The notes under the pieces were generated by a model. That model saw only the letters and a list, made by a program, of their open reading frames with translations, searched no databases and was not told where the DNA came from. The translations under genes were made by a program, and so were the position numbers. DNA of 46,855 bases from UBA11164 sp034376725 (GTDB lineage Bacteria; Pseudomonadota; Gammaproteobacteria; Xanthomonadales; Xanthomonadaceae), in assembly GCA_034376725.1 (NCBI GenBank), contig JAXMJH010000136.1, forward strand, positions 1 through 46,855. Direction: 5' to 3'. Positions 34,140 to 42,765 of the stretch are shown here, piece after piece (the stretch's first letter is position 1; every line of letters begins with the position of its first letter).

Positions 34140-34145
34140 ATTGTA
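34140..34145 (-). promoter_or_regulatory. cmk promoter, -10 box TACAAT
   Basis: The minus strand reads TACAAT, one base from consensus, ending nine bases before the cmk ATG. The hexamer 17 bases upstream (TCGGCG) is a poor -35. If this is the true -10, the transcript would begin at about 34133, nearly at the start codon. Confidence 0.4.
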
Positions 34146-34234
34146 GCCTGAGTCCCCGCGTCCGCCGACCTCGAAACTGTCCCGAATCGGCAACCGGTTC
34201 CATCTGCGCCAGACCTCCCGGACGAAGCGAAACC

Positions 34235-35035
34235 ATGGCCCAAAACGACAGCGAGCCGAATGATGCGATGGCATTCGTCGTCGAATCGCCACGCCACGTG
34301 CGCGACCTGCTGAGCCGGATGATCGGCCAGCGCTGCCAGATTCTGGCTGACCTCGGCCTGCGCTCCAGTTCATGGGTGTCGGCCGTGCTGGACATTTCCG
34401 ATGACGGCCGGTTCATCGTGCTCGACCTCGGCCCTGATGAGGCGATGAACGCGCGTGCCCTTTTGCGGGATCGGTTGACGATGACTTCCCGGATCGACCG
34501 GGTGCCGGTGCGTTTCGAGTGCGGACCACTCGAGAAAGTGATCCATCAGGGCCACCCGGCGTTCAAGGCGGCCATGCCCGAGCGCCTGCACTATGCCCAA
34601 CAACGACAGTTCTTCCGGATCCCGGCGCTGGGTGCGCTGGACCTGCGATGTCGAATCGAGCTGCCCGACCGGCCGGGCGGTACCGCTCGGCAGATCGATT
34701 TTCCGGTGATCGACCTCAGTCTGGGCGGCATGGCCTTGCTGTGCCCCGAGTCCGAGCGCGACGCCCTGGCGATCGGCATGAGCCTGGCCCAGGCCAGGCT
34801 GCGCGTTCCGGATCAGGAAGAACTCAGGACTCCGCTTCGGGTGATCAACCTTGGCTCGGTCGAGACCGCGCGCGGCGAGTCGCGGCAACGGATCGGTTGC
34901 GCGTTTCAGCCGCTCGACGCGCCGGCCCAGAAGGCACTGCAACGATTCATCGTGGAGATCGAACGAAAGCGCATCGCGCGCGAGCGCGGCACGATGACCG
35001 AGCGGGACTCGCACCCAGCCGACAAACCGCGATAA
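34235..35035 (+). CDS. YcgR-like PilZ-domain protein (c-di-GMP responsive)
   Basis: The 266-residue protein has a YcgR N-terminal domain (about 15-125; VSAVLDISDDGRFIVLDLG) and a PilZ domain (about 125-245). The c-di-GMP-binding elements are RQFFRIP, in the position of the usual RxxxR loop, and VIDLSLGGMAL, matching D/NxSxxG. Proteins of this build slow flagellar rotation or regulate adhesion when c-di-GMP is high. Only one Arg pair (RQFFR) is seen in the first loop, enough for the consensus. The start is ATG at 34235 with weak ribosome site. yigZ follows after seven bases. Confidence 0.85.
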   Translation: MAQNDSEPNDAMAFVVESPRHVRDLLSRMIGQRCQILADLGLRSSSWVSAVLDISDDGRFIVLDLGPDEAMNARALLRDRLTMTSRIDRVPVRFECGPLEKVIHQGHPAFKAAMPERLHYAQQRQFFRIPALGALDLRCRIELPDRPGGTARQIDFPVIDLSLGGMALLCPESERDALAIGMSLAQARLRVPDQEELRTPLRVINLGSVETARGESRQRIGCAFQPLDAPAQKALQRFIVEIERKRIARERGTMTERDSHPADKPR

Positions 35036-35042
35036 TGGCGCG

Positions 35043-35651
35043 ATGCCGCTGTTCGTTCTTACCGCTACGCATCGCTTCGAAGTCGAGGTACGCAAGAGTC
35101 GCTTCATCTGCCACGCCAGCCGGATCGCCGATACGGGCGAGGCGCTGGCGTTTGTCGGAGCGGTTTCCGATCCCTCGGCATCGCACAATTGCTGGGCATT
35201 CCGGATAGGCCAGAATTACCGCTCGAGCGACGATGGCGAGCCGGCTGGCACCGCCGGCAGACCCATACTTGCAGCGATCGACGGGCAATCCTTCGACCAG
35301 ACGGTCGCCGTGGTCACCCGGTGGTTTGGGGGCATCAAGCTGGGTGCCGGCGGCCTGATGCGCGCCTATGGCGGCTGTGCGGCCGAGTGCCTTCGAAGCG
35401 CAGCCCGCGAGCCGCTGGAAACCATGACCGATGTGACACTCGACGTGACATTCGCCGACCTCGGTACCGCGCACCAGATGCTCGCCGGATTCGCTGCCGA
35501 GAAACTCGCGGAGCGCTTCCACGCTGAAGGCGCTTGCCTGATACTGCGCCTTCCTGCGGAACGACTGCCCCTTCTGTCCGTCGCGCTGCGCGACGCGACC
35601 CACGGGCGCTGCGTCCCGCGCCCCTCCGACAAAGACACTCTCGATGAATGA
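35043..35651 (+). CDS. yigZ: YigZ/IMPACT family protein
   Basis: The 202-residue protein belongs to the UPF0029/IMPACT family, with a conserved N-terminal core: KSRFICHASRI, ASHNCWAFRIG, SSDDGEPAGTAGRPIL and VTRWFGGIKLGAGGLMRAYGG, followed by a C-terminal ferredoxin-like domain. Family members have been linked to translation control in eukaryotes; the bacterial role is not settled. ATG at 35043 is seven bases after the ycgR-like stop. Its last codons overlap the ABC transporter start by eight bases, so the two are probably translated together. Confidence 0.9.
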   Translation: MPLFVLTATHRFEVEVRKSRFICHASRIADTGEALAFVGAVSDPSASHNCWAFRIGQNYRSSDDGEPAGTAGRPILAAIDGQSFDQTVAVVTRWFGGIKLGAGGLMRAYGGCAAECLRSAAREPLETMTDVTLDVTFADLGTAHQMLAGFAAEKLAERFHAEGACLILRLPAERLPLLSVALRDATHGRCVPRPSDKDTLDE

Positions 35652-37407
35652 ATCGCCACCGCCGGCCGAACGCAAACTGGCCGCATTCCGTGCGCTCTGG
35701 CCGCTGATCGGGCCGCATCGGGGCCTGGTCGCGGCCTGGCTGGGGTTCCTGGCCCTGTCCTCATCGGCCACCTTGAGCCTGCCGGTAGCCATCCGGCTGA
35801 TGATCGACCGAGGGTTCGGCGCCGAAGACCCAACTGCGGTCGATCGCTGGTTCGCCGGGCTGTTTGCCGTCGCCATCGTGCTGGCGATCGCAACCGCTGG
35901 ACGGTTCTATTTCGTCAGCCTGCTCGGCGAGCGGGTGGTCGCCGATCTGCGTCGCAAGGTTTACAACCACCTGCTGTCGCTGGACATGGGGTTTTTCGAA
36001 CGCACCCGCAGCGGCGAGCTGGTCTCGCGGCTGTCGGCCGACACCGAATTGCTGCGCAGCGTGATCGGATCGAGCGTATCGGTGGCACTGCGCAGCCTGC
36101 TCACGCTGCTGGGCAGCGGCGTGATGCTGGCGCTCACCAGCCCCCGGCTGGCGGCGCTGGCCCTGGTCGGGATCCCGCTCACCGTGGCGCCGATCGTTCT
36201 CTTCGGGCGGCGAGTCGGCAAGCTGTCGCGGATCAGCCAGGATCGCATCGCCGACGCCAACGCGCGTGCCACCGAGACCCTCAACGCGGTGCATACCGTC
36301 CAGAGCTATGCCCGCGAAGACCACGAGCGGGGCCGGTTCGGCGATGCGGTGATCAATGCGTTGTTCGCGGCACGACGCCGGATTCGCACCCAGGCGCTGC
36401 TGACCGCCACGGTGATCGTGCTGGTGTTCGGCGCAATCACTGTGGTCCTGTGGGTCGGCGCCAAGGATGTGGTGTCCGGCGCATTGACTGCCGGCACGCT
36501 CAGTCAGTTCGTGCTCTATGCGGTACTGGGCGCGGGATCGGTGGGCGCGCTCACCGAAGTCTGGAGCGAAGTTCAGCGCGCCGCCGGCGGCATGGCGCGG
36601 ATCGGCGAACTGCTGGATGAATCGCCGACCGTGAGCGCCCCAGCCGCACCCCGGGCGCTACCCAACCCGACCCAGGGCGACATCCGGTTCGAGCATGTCC
36701 GGTTCTTTTATCCATCGCGTGCCGACCAGCCGGCGCTGCACGACTTCGATCTGCACGTGCGTCCGGGAGAAACGGTGGCACTGGTCGGCCCGTCCGGAGC
36801 CGGCAAGAGCACCGTGCTTCAACTGCTGCTGCGCTTCCACGACCCGGACGGCGGACGCATCGCGATCGATGGCATTGCCTTGCCGGAACTCGACCCGGCC
36901 GCACTGCGTTCGGCCATCGCCCTGGTGCCCCAGGACCCGGTCCTGTTCGGCGCCGACGCGTTCGACAACATCCGCTATGGTCGCCTGGACGCCACCGATG
37001 AGGATGTGCTGGCGGCGGCGCGCAGCGCCGAGGCGCACGAATTTCTCAGCGCCCTGCCCGAAGGCTACGGCAGTTATCTCGGCGAACGTGGCGCGCGGCT
37101 GTCGGGGGGACAGAAGCAACGCATCGCCATCGCTCGTGCGGTACTGAAGAATGCACCCATCCTGCTGCTCGACGAAGCCACCAGTGCGCTCGACGCCCAA
37201 AGCGAGCGAGCCATCCAGCAGGCACTGGAACGTCTGATGGAAGGCCGGACCACCTTGGTCATCGCCCATCGCTTGGCAACGGTGCTCAAGGCCGATCGGA
37301 TCGTGGTGATGGACCACGGTCGCATCGTCGACCAGGGCCGGCACGATGAACTGATTTCACGCGGCGGCCTGTATGCCGAATTGGCTCGCCTTCAGTTCAG
37401 CGGCTGA
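35644..37407 (+). CDS. ABC exporter, fused membrane and ATPase domains (MsbA/LmrA-like)
   Basis: The 587-residue half-transporter has a six-helix type I exporter domain (about 20-310) with the coupling-helix region NARATETLNAVHTVQSYAR, then an ATPase domain (about 345-587) with Walker A GPSGAGKST, Q-loop LVPQDPVLFG, signature LSGGQKQR, Walker B ILLLDEATSALD and the H-switch in IAHRLAT. It should work as a homodimer exporting a lipid or hydrophobic compound. ATG at 35644 lies inside the end of yigZ. The substrate is unknown; pldA downstream does not define it. Confidence 0.92.
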   Translation: MNESPPPAERKLAAFRALWPLIGPHRGLVAAWLGFLALSSSATLSLPVAIRLMIDRGFGAEDPTAVDRWFAGLFAVAIVLAIATAGRFYFVSLLGERVVADLRRKVYNHLLSLDMGFFERTRSGELVSRLSADTELLRSVIGSSVSVALRSLLTLLGSGVMLALTSPRLAALALVGIPLTVAPIVLFGRRVGKLSRISQDRIADANARATETLNAVHTVQSYAREDHERGRFGDAVINALFAARRRIRTQALLTATVIVLVFGAITVVLWVGAKDVVSGALTAGTLSQFVLYAVLGAGSVGALTEVWSEVQRAAGGMARIGELLDESPTVSAPAAPRALPNPTQGDIRFEHVRFFYPSRADQPALHDFDLHVRPGETVALVGPSGAGKSTVLQLLLRFHDPDGGRIAIDGIALPELDPAALRSAIALVPQDPVLFGADAFDNIRYGRLDATDEDVLAAARSAEAHEFLSALPEGYGSYLGERGARLSGGQKQRIAIARAVLKNAPILLLDEATSALDAQSERAIQQALERLMEGRTTLVIAHRLATVLKADRIVVMDHGRIVDQGRHDELISRGGLYAELARLQFSG

Positions 37408-37484
37408 ATGCCACACTCGCCGGTCGAAGACGGCATGATCGACCACCTCCCCCACCACTCTTCGCTCAGCAAGCCGACGGATTC

Positions 37485-38537
37485 ATGACCATGCTTCAAC
37501 ACAGCGCGCTGTTCCCCTGGCTGCTCCTCGCTGCACTGGCAAGCCTGCCTTCGGCAGCGCTGGCCCAGGCCGGCCCGGATACCTGCCATGCCATCGACGG
37601 CGCCGCCGAGCGTCTGGCCTGCTATGACCGAGCCACCGGACGCGGCACGGACGCGCCTGGGGCGGCATCCAGGCCGCCACCCGCCGGGCGTGAGCCGTTT
37701 CCCGTTCGCACGGATCGCAATCCGCAATCGCGCACCAGCATGGCGCAGCACTGGGAAACCGGCGATGCCGAGAATGGCGGCCTGTTTCAGGTGCGCGCCC
37801 ACAACCCGGTTTATGCCCTGCCAGTGCGCGCCACCACGAACCGAAACCAGCTACCGTCCTCGCCCGCGCCGGGGCGAACGCTGGAGGAGCCGCTCGGACT
37901 GGACAGCATCGAAGCCAAGTTCCAGATCAGTCTCAAGACCAAGGCCTTGGACAACATTCTAGGCCTCGATCTCGATCTCTGGTTCGGCTATACCCAGATC
38001 GCCAACTGGCAGGCCTATGACGGCGTCGAATCGTCGCCGTTTCGAGAAACCAACTACCAACCGGAAACCTTCCTGACCTTTGGCCCGGGCATCGATCTGT
38101 TCGATGGCTGGCGCTGGGAAGTGCTCAACCTGGGCCTGATCCACGAGTCGAACGGGCGCAATCTGCCGCGCTCGCGCAGTTGGAACCGGATCTACGCGCA
38201 GTTCGGCTTCGAGCGCGAAAATATTTCGATCTACGCCCGGCCCTGGTGGCGGATAAGCGAAAGCCGCAACGACGACGACAATCCGGATATCCGCCAGTTC
38301 ATGGGCAGCCACGATCTGCGTGTGGTCTATTCCCACAATGGCAATGACTTCGGCCTGCTCACCCGCTACAGCTTCAGCGGCGATCGCGGCGCGGTGCAGG
38401 CCGACTGGCACTTTCCACTTATAGGCGCCCTCAAGGGTTACGTGCAGCTCACCAGCGGCTACGGCGAATCCCTGATCGACTACAACCACAAGCAAACCAC
38501 GTTGGGCGTGGGCGTGTCGCTGGTCGAGGCGCGCTGA
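37485..38537 (+). CDS. pldA: Outer membrane phospholipase A
   Basis: PldA is a beta-barrel enzyme of the outer membrane that hydrolyses phospholipids wrongly placed in the outer leaflet. The 350-residue protein has a signal peptide ending near AALAQA, then a Cys-containing motif (CHAIDGAAERLACYDRATG) that often precedes these barrels, a Pro-rich linker, and the barrel. The active site HESNGR, with its His and Ser, is present at about residue 220, followed by NRIYAQFGFE. The start is ATG at 37485 with no clear ribosome site, ATG at 37491 being possible. It ends 146 bases before the convergent acyl-CoA dehydrogenase gene. Confidence 0.93.
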   Translation: MTMLQHSALFPWLLLAALASLPSAALAQAGPDTCHAIDGAAERLACYDRATGRGTDAPGAASRPPPAGREPFPVRTDRNPQSRTSMAQHWETGDAENGGLFQVRAHNPVYALPVRATTNRNQLPSSPAPGRTLEEPLGLDSIEAKFQISLKTKALDNILGLDLDLWFGYTQIANWQAYDGVESSPFRETNYQPETFLTFGPGIDLFDGWRWEVLNLGLIHESNGRNLPRSRSWNRIYAQFGFERENISIYARPWWRISESRNDDDNPDIRQFMGSHDLRVVYSHNGNDFGLLTRYSFSGDRGAVQADWHFPLIGALKGYVQLTSGYGESLIDYNHKQTTLGVGVSLVEAR

Positions 38538-38683
38538 GCGTTGGCTCGCTACTCGCTCGTATCGGCCACCGTCGAGGCAATGCCTCCCGAACCTGGATAC
38601 CCCGCGCCGGCAGTCCGGCGGCAATTCCTGGCCGGATGGCCGATCGACCCGGATGAGCCCGATTCAGGCGGCTGACGGGGAAT

Positions 38684-40312
38684 TCAGCCGCTCCCCACCC
38701 TGACCAGGATTCCCGCGACATCGGCTTTCGCCGGCAGGGTGCCGAACGCCAGGCCGTGATCGCCCGCCAGCCGGCTGGCCAGGAAGGCCTGGGCTACCGG
38801 CTCCGGTGCGTGACGCAGCATCAGGCCGGCCTGCACGGCCAGCGCCAGACGCTCTACCAGGCGACGTGCCACCGGCTCCAGATTCTCTCCCGAGGTCAAC
38901 ACCGAGCGCAGATCCGCCAGCTCCCGATCGTAGATCGCATCCTTGCCCTGAGCCAGGGCCAGCTCGGCCAGCATGGCGCGGCCCGTTTCGGGCTCGCGTG
39001 CAAGGGATCGCAGCACGTCGAGGCACTGGATGTTTCCGCAGCCCTCCCACAGCGAATTGAGCGGGGCCTCGCGATACAGCCGCGGCAGGATCGATTCCTC
39101 CACATAGCCTGCGCCGCCCAGACACTCCTGCGCCTCGTTGACGAAGGCCGGTGCGCGCTTGCACACCCAATATTTGCCGATCGCGGTGGCGATTCGCGCA
39201 AAGGCCGCCTCGCCGGAGTCACGTGGCGCAGCATCGACCGCCCGCGCCACGCGCATCGCCAGCATCGTGGCCGCCTCGGACTCCAGCGCCAGATCAGCCA
39301 GGACATTGGCCATCAACGCGTGATCGATCAGCGTCTTGCCGAATGCCCGGCGGTGTCGGCAATGGTGGAGCGCATGCGCCAGCGCCAGGCGCATCTCGGC
39401 GGCCGACCCGACCAGACAGTCGAGCCGGGTCAGCGCCACCATTTCGATGATGGTGGCCACGCCACGCCCTTCGGGACCGATACGACTGGCCCAGGCGGCA
39501 TCGAACTCGACTTCGCTGCTGGCGTTCGCCCAATTGCCCAGCTTGTCCTTCAGGCGCATCAAGCGAAAGTTATTGCGCTCGCCATCCGGTCGCCAGCGCG
39601 GCAGGAGGAAGCAGCTGAGGCCACCAGGCGCCTGGGCGAGCACCAGAAAACCATCGCACATCGGTGCCGACATGAACCACTTGTGGCCGGTCAGCGCATA
39701 TTCGCCCTCGCCGGCCAGCGGCTCGGCCCGGGTGCTGTTGGCGCGCACGTCGGATCCGCCCTGCTTTTCGGTCATGCCCATGCCCAGCGTGATGCCCGCC
39801 TTGCCGGCGATGGGCACGTCGCGCGGGTCGTAGTGCGCGGCGATGGCCTTTTCGGCCCACTCGGCCAGACCCGGTGCCTGACGCAGCACCGGCACGGCGG
39901 CGTGGGTCATGGTCAGCGGGCAGTTGGTCCCCGCTTCGGCCTGATGGTGCATGAAGATCAGCGCGGCCCGCGCAACGTGGCTACCCGGCCGCGGGTCGCG
40001 CCAGGACAGCGCCGAAACGCCGTGTTCCACGCCGGCCTGCATCAGCTGGTGATAGGCCGGATGGAATTCGACCTGATTCACCCGATGGCCGAACCGGTCG
40101 TGGGTTTTCAGGCGCGGCTTGTCCCGATTGGCGTCGAATCCCAGCTGAAACAAGGCGTTGCCGGCCAGCGCGCCATACGCCGAAAGCTCGCCTTGCCACT
40201 GAGCGGCGCCCTCGCGAGCGACGGCCGCGCGCAGCACGGCATCGTTGCGCCAGAAATCGTCAGGCTCGAACGGCGGCGGCTGGTTTTCGACCCGATGGGT
40301 GGACATGGACAT
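38684..40312 (-). CDS. aidB: AidB-like acyl-CoA dehydrogenase
   Basis: The 542-residue protein belongs to the AidB branch of acyl-CoA dehydrogenases: THRVENQPPPFEPDDF at the start, MTEKQGGSDVRANSTRAEP and TGHKWFMSAPMCDGFLVLAQ in the beta domain, and the Glu in SLWEGCGNIQCLDVLRSL at the active-site position. AidB in E. coli is part of the adaptive response to alkylation; the catalytic function may be isovaleryl-CoA dehydrogenase activity. ATG at 40312 is preferred (nine bases after AGG); ATG at 40306 and an upstream TTG are possible. It lies 54 bases after the MTIP gene and ends facing pldA. Confidence 0.9.
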   Translation of the reverse strand: MSMSTHRVENQPPPFEPDDFWRNDAVLRAAVAREGAAQWQGELSAYGALAGNALFQLGFDANRDKPRLKTHDRFGHRVNQVEFHPAYHQLMQAGVEHGVSALSWRDPRPGSHVARAALIFMHHQAEAGTNCPLTMTHAAVPVLRQAPGLAEWAEKAIAAHYDPRDVPIAGKAGITLGMGMTEKQGGSDVRANSTRAEPLAGEGEYALTGHKWFMSAPMCDGFLVLAQAPGGLSCFLLPRWRPDGERNNFRLMRLKDKLGNWANASSEVEFDAAWASRIGPEGRGVATIIEMVALTRLDCLVGSAAEMRLALAHALHHCRHRRAFGKTLIDHALMANVLADLALESEAATMLAMRVARAVDAAPRDSGEAAFARIATAIGKYWVCKRAPAFVNEAQECLGGAGYVEESILPRLYREAPLNSLWEGCGNIQCLDVLRSLAREPETGRAMLAELALAQGKDAIYDRELADLRSVLTSGENLEPVARRLVERLALAVQAGLMLRHAPEPVAQAFLASRLAGDHGLAFGTLPAKADVAGILVRVGSG

Positions 40313-40366
40313 GACCGGAACCTGAAACGGTGGCAATCCCGAGCATACTGCCGCGTACCTGCCGGG

Positions 40367-41116
40367 TCACGCCAGCAGACGGGCGATCAGCTCCGGCAGC
40401 GGTTGGGTGGCGGCCGCCAGATGGCCCTCGATTTCCGCCAGGGTGATCTCCCGGTCGTCCGGGTCCAGCCCGGCGGCCCAATTCGCCACCATGGCAAGAC
40501 AGGCATAACGCAGGCCCAACTCGCGGGCCAGCGCCGCCTCGGGCATGCCGGTCATGCCGATCAGATCGCAGCCGTCGCGCGCCAGCTTGCGTACTTCGGC
40601 GCGGGTTTCCAGGCGCGGCCCCTGGGTGATGCCGAGACAACCGCCGTCGCGCAGCCCGATGCCCAATCGGCGGGCGGCATCCAGGATTTCCGCGCGTAAC
40701 GCCGGACAGTATGGGTCGGTCAGATCGACATGCAGAACCTCGGTACCCGGCTCCTCGCACAGGGTGGCGATTCGACCCCAGGTGTAGTCGATCAGCTGAT
40801 CGGGCAGCACCAGCGCGCGCGGGCCGCAGCCTTCGCCGACTCCGCCGACCGCGTTGATCGCCAGCACGCGAGCGGCGCCCAGCGACTTCAGCAACCAGAG
40901 ATTGGCGCGGTAATTGATCCGGTGTGGCGGGATCGAGTGCGACTCGCCGTGGCGGGCCAGAAAGGCCACCCGCTTGCCGTTCAGCACACCAATGCGCACC
41001 GGGCCGGACGGTGCGCCGTAAGGTGTGTCGCGCTCGATGCTATCGGGCTGCTCCAGGTTGGCCAGCCGATACAGTCCAGTGCCGCCGATCACCGCCAGAT
41101 CGAGATTCGACGACAT
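40367..41116 (-). CDS. S-methyl-5'-thioinosine phosphorylase (MTIP)
   Basis: This 249-residue protein belongs to the MTAP/PNP family (LAVIGGTGLYRL; FLARHGESHSIPPHRINYRAN; INAVGGVGEG; ITQGPRLETRAE; IGMTGMPEAALARELG). Its size and detail resemble the Pseudomonas aeruginosa enzyme PA3004, which splits methylthioinosine to hypoxanthine and methylthioribose-1-phosphate, rather than the methylthioadenosine phosphorylase. The hypoxanthine phosphoribosyltransferase gene is immediately upstream, three bases away, and would use its product. Start ATG at 41116. If the MTIP assignment is right, an MTA deaminase must be elsewhere in the genome. Confidence 0.85.
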   Translation of the reverse strand: MSSNLDLAVIGGTGLYRLANLEQPDSIERDTPYGAPSGPVRIGVLNGKRVAFLARHGESHSIPPHRINYRANLWLLKSLGAARVLAINAVGGVGEGCGPRALVLPDQLIDYTWGRIATLCEEPGTEVLHVDLTDPYCPALRAEILDAARRLGIGLRDGGCLGITQGPRLETRAEVRKLARDGCDLIGMTGMPEAALARELGLRYACLAMVANWAAGLDPDDREITLAEIEGHLAAATQPLPELIARLLA

Positions 41117-41119
41117 GCC

Positions 41120-41668
41120 CTACTCCGCCAACGCAAAAATGGCCGGCAGGTTTCGGCCCTGCTCGTGAAAATCCATGCCATAGCCGAACACGTAGCGATC
41201 AGGGACATGGACGCCGACGTAATCGGCTTTGACGTCGGGCAGGCAGCGGTCGTGCTGCTTGACCGCCAATGCCGCCACCCGCACTTCGGCGGCACCGTGC
41301 GCCAGGCACCAGGCCTTGACCTCGCTCAGGGTATGGCCCTCGTCGAGAATGTCGTCCACCAGAACCACTTTTCGGCCAACCAGTGAGGTTGTGGGCAGGC
41401 GCAACCAATGCAGGCTGGCGCCCACGGTGTCGCCCCGGTAGCGGGTGGCGTGCAGATAGTCGAACTCCAGGTCCAGCCGCTCGCCGATCGCCAGCGCCAG
41501 CTGGGCGGCGAACAACATGCCGCCGTTCATTATGGTCAGATACACCGGGCGTTCGCCGACGTGATCGGCGACCAGTTCGTCGGCCAGCCGGCCGATTTCG
41601 GCCTCCAGCTGATCGCGTTCGAACAGCCGGTCGGCAGTAGTCAGGGCCTGAGCCAGATCATTGGCCAT
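41120..41668 (-). CDS. hpt: Hypoxanthine-guanine phosphoribosyltransferase
   Basis: Hpt recycles hypoxanthine to IMP (and guanine to GMP) with PRPP. The 182-residue protein has the PRPP motif KVVLVDDILDEGHTL at about 104-118, a MNGGMLFAAQLA loop and the flexible-loop region YLHATRYRGDT. ATG at 41668 overlaps the end of nagZ by 11 bases; it ends three bases before the MTIP gene. The two together should turn methylthioinosine into IMP, which GuaB/GuaA elsewhere in this window could carry on to GMP. Confidence 0.94.
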   Translation of the reverse strand: MANDLAQALTTADRLFERDQLEAEIGRLADELVADHVGERPVYLTIMNGGMLFAAQLALAIGERLDLEFDYLHATRYRGDTVGASLHWLRLPTTSLVGRKVVLVDDILDEGHTLSEVKAWCLAHGAAEVRVAALAVKQHDRCLPDVKADYVGVHVPDRYVFGYGMDFHEQGRNLPAIFALAE

Positions 41669-42680
41669 TGGAATTTCCTCCAGTCGTAAGCATTGCGAGC
41701 GCGGATGCCGCGCTGCGGTAGGGTTCGCCGGCCAGCAGCGTGTCGAAGCCGGTACCGCCGCGACCGATCAACCCGGTGAGCGGCAGCGCATTGCTGCCCG
41801 GTCGGGCGGCGACGGCAGCGAGCGATTCCTCGACCAGATCGGGCGAGCAGACCAGCACGGCATCGCAGCCGGCATCCAGATGGGCGTCGATGCGCCGGGC
41901 AATCCCTCCAGCCGAAAAGGCCGCAGCCATGCCGATGTCGTCGGAAAACACCACGCCGCGAAAGCCCATCTCACCGCGCAGAATTTCGCCGATCCAGCGC
42001 GGCGAATAGCCGGCCGGCTCGGGTGCAATAGCCGGATAAACCACATGCGCCATCATCACTGCCTCGGCGCCGCACGCGATGCCCTCGGCAAACGGCAACA
42101 GATCTTCCCGACGCAAGGTATCGAGGTCGCGCGGATCGACGGCGGTATCGAAATGGGTGTCTTCCAGCACCGAGCCATGGCCCGGAAAATGCTTGAGAGT
42201 GGCGGCCATGCCGGCGGCGCGCATGCCGCGCAGATAGGCCCGGGTGAGCGCGGCCACGATCGCCGGATCGGCATCGAACGCCCGCTCGCCGATCGCCCGG
42301 TTGCCGCGCGCCAGATCAACCACCGGCGCAAAACTGATGTCGATGCCGACCGCCTGCATCTCGCTCGCCATCAGCCAGGCGTGGCGTTCGGCCAGCGCCA
42401 GCGCGGCGACCGGATCGGCCCGATAGCGCTCGCCCAGCCGCGCCAGCGGCGGCAGGGCGAAAAAGCCGTCGCGAAAGCGCTGTACCGGGCCGCCTTCCTG
42501 ATCCACGCAGACCAGCAACGGATGAGCCGCCTCGGCGCGAATGCGGGCCGTGAGCGCGGCAATTTGTTCGCGGCTGGAGAAATTGCGGGTAAACAGAATG
42601 ACGCCCGCCACGGCCGGATGCCGCAGCCAGTCGCGCTCGTGGTCGGCCAGCCCGGTGCCGGCGATTCCGATCACCAGCAT
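41658..42680 (-). CDS. nagZ: Beta-N-acetylhexosaminidase NagZ
   Basis: NagZ removes N-acetylglucosamine from muropeptides during peptidoglycan recycling in the cytoplasm. The 340-residue glycoside hydrolase family 3 protein has the substrate motif KHFPGHG with the following SVLEDTHFD loop, VCVDQEGGPVQR near residue 60, and FSDDIGMAA with the nucleophilic Asp. ATG at 42680 follows AGGAG by eight bases; an upstream 36-residue extension has no ribosome site. It lies 85 bases after rlmD and overlaps hpt by 11. Confidence 0.94.
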   Translation of the reverse strand: MLVIGIAGTGLADHERDWLRHPAVAGVILFTRNFSSREQIAALTARIRAEAAHPLLVCVDQEGGPVQRFRDGFFALPPLARLGERYRADPVAALALAERHAWLMASEMQAVGIDISFAPVVDLARGNRAIGERAFDADPAIVAALTRAYLRGMRAAGMAATLKHFPGHGSVLEDTHFDTAVDPRDLDTLRREDLLPFAEGIACGAEAVMMAHVVYPAIAPEPAGYSPRWIGEILRGEMGFRGVVFSDDIGMAAAFSAGGIARRIDAHLDAGCDAVLVCSPDLVEESLAAVAARPGSNALPLTGLIGRGGTGFDTLLAGEPYRSAASALAMLTTGGNSNGQ

Positions 42681-42765
42681 CGTTGCCGCTCCTGGCCGCC
42701 CTCGCGGTTCGGCCCTTTCGATGCCGGCTGGCCGGCGGCCGGTCGACCGACGCCAAAGACAGCCC

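Noticed and set aside
38538..38683. Possible gene or terminator between pldA and aidB
   Set aside because: No frame with a start and ribosome site and no clear hairpin with T-tract; a 146-base convergent spacer where I see nothing.
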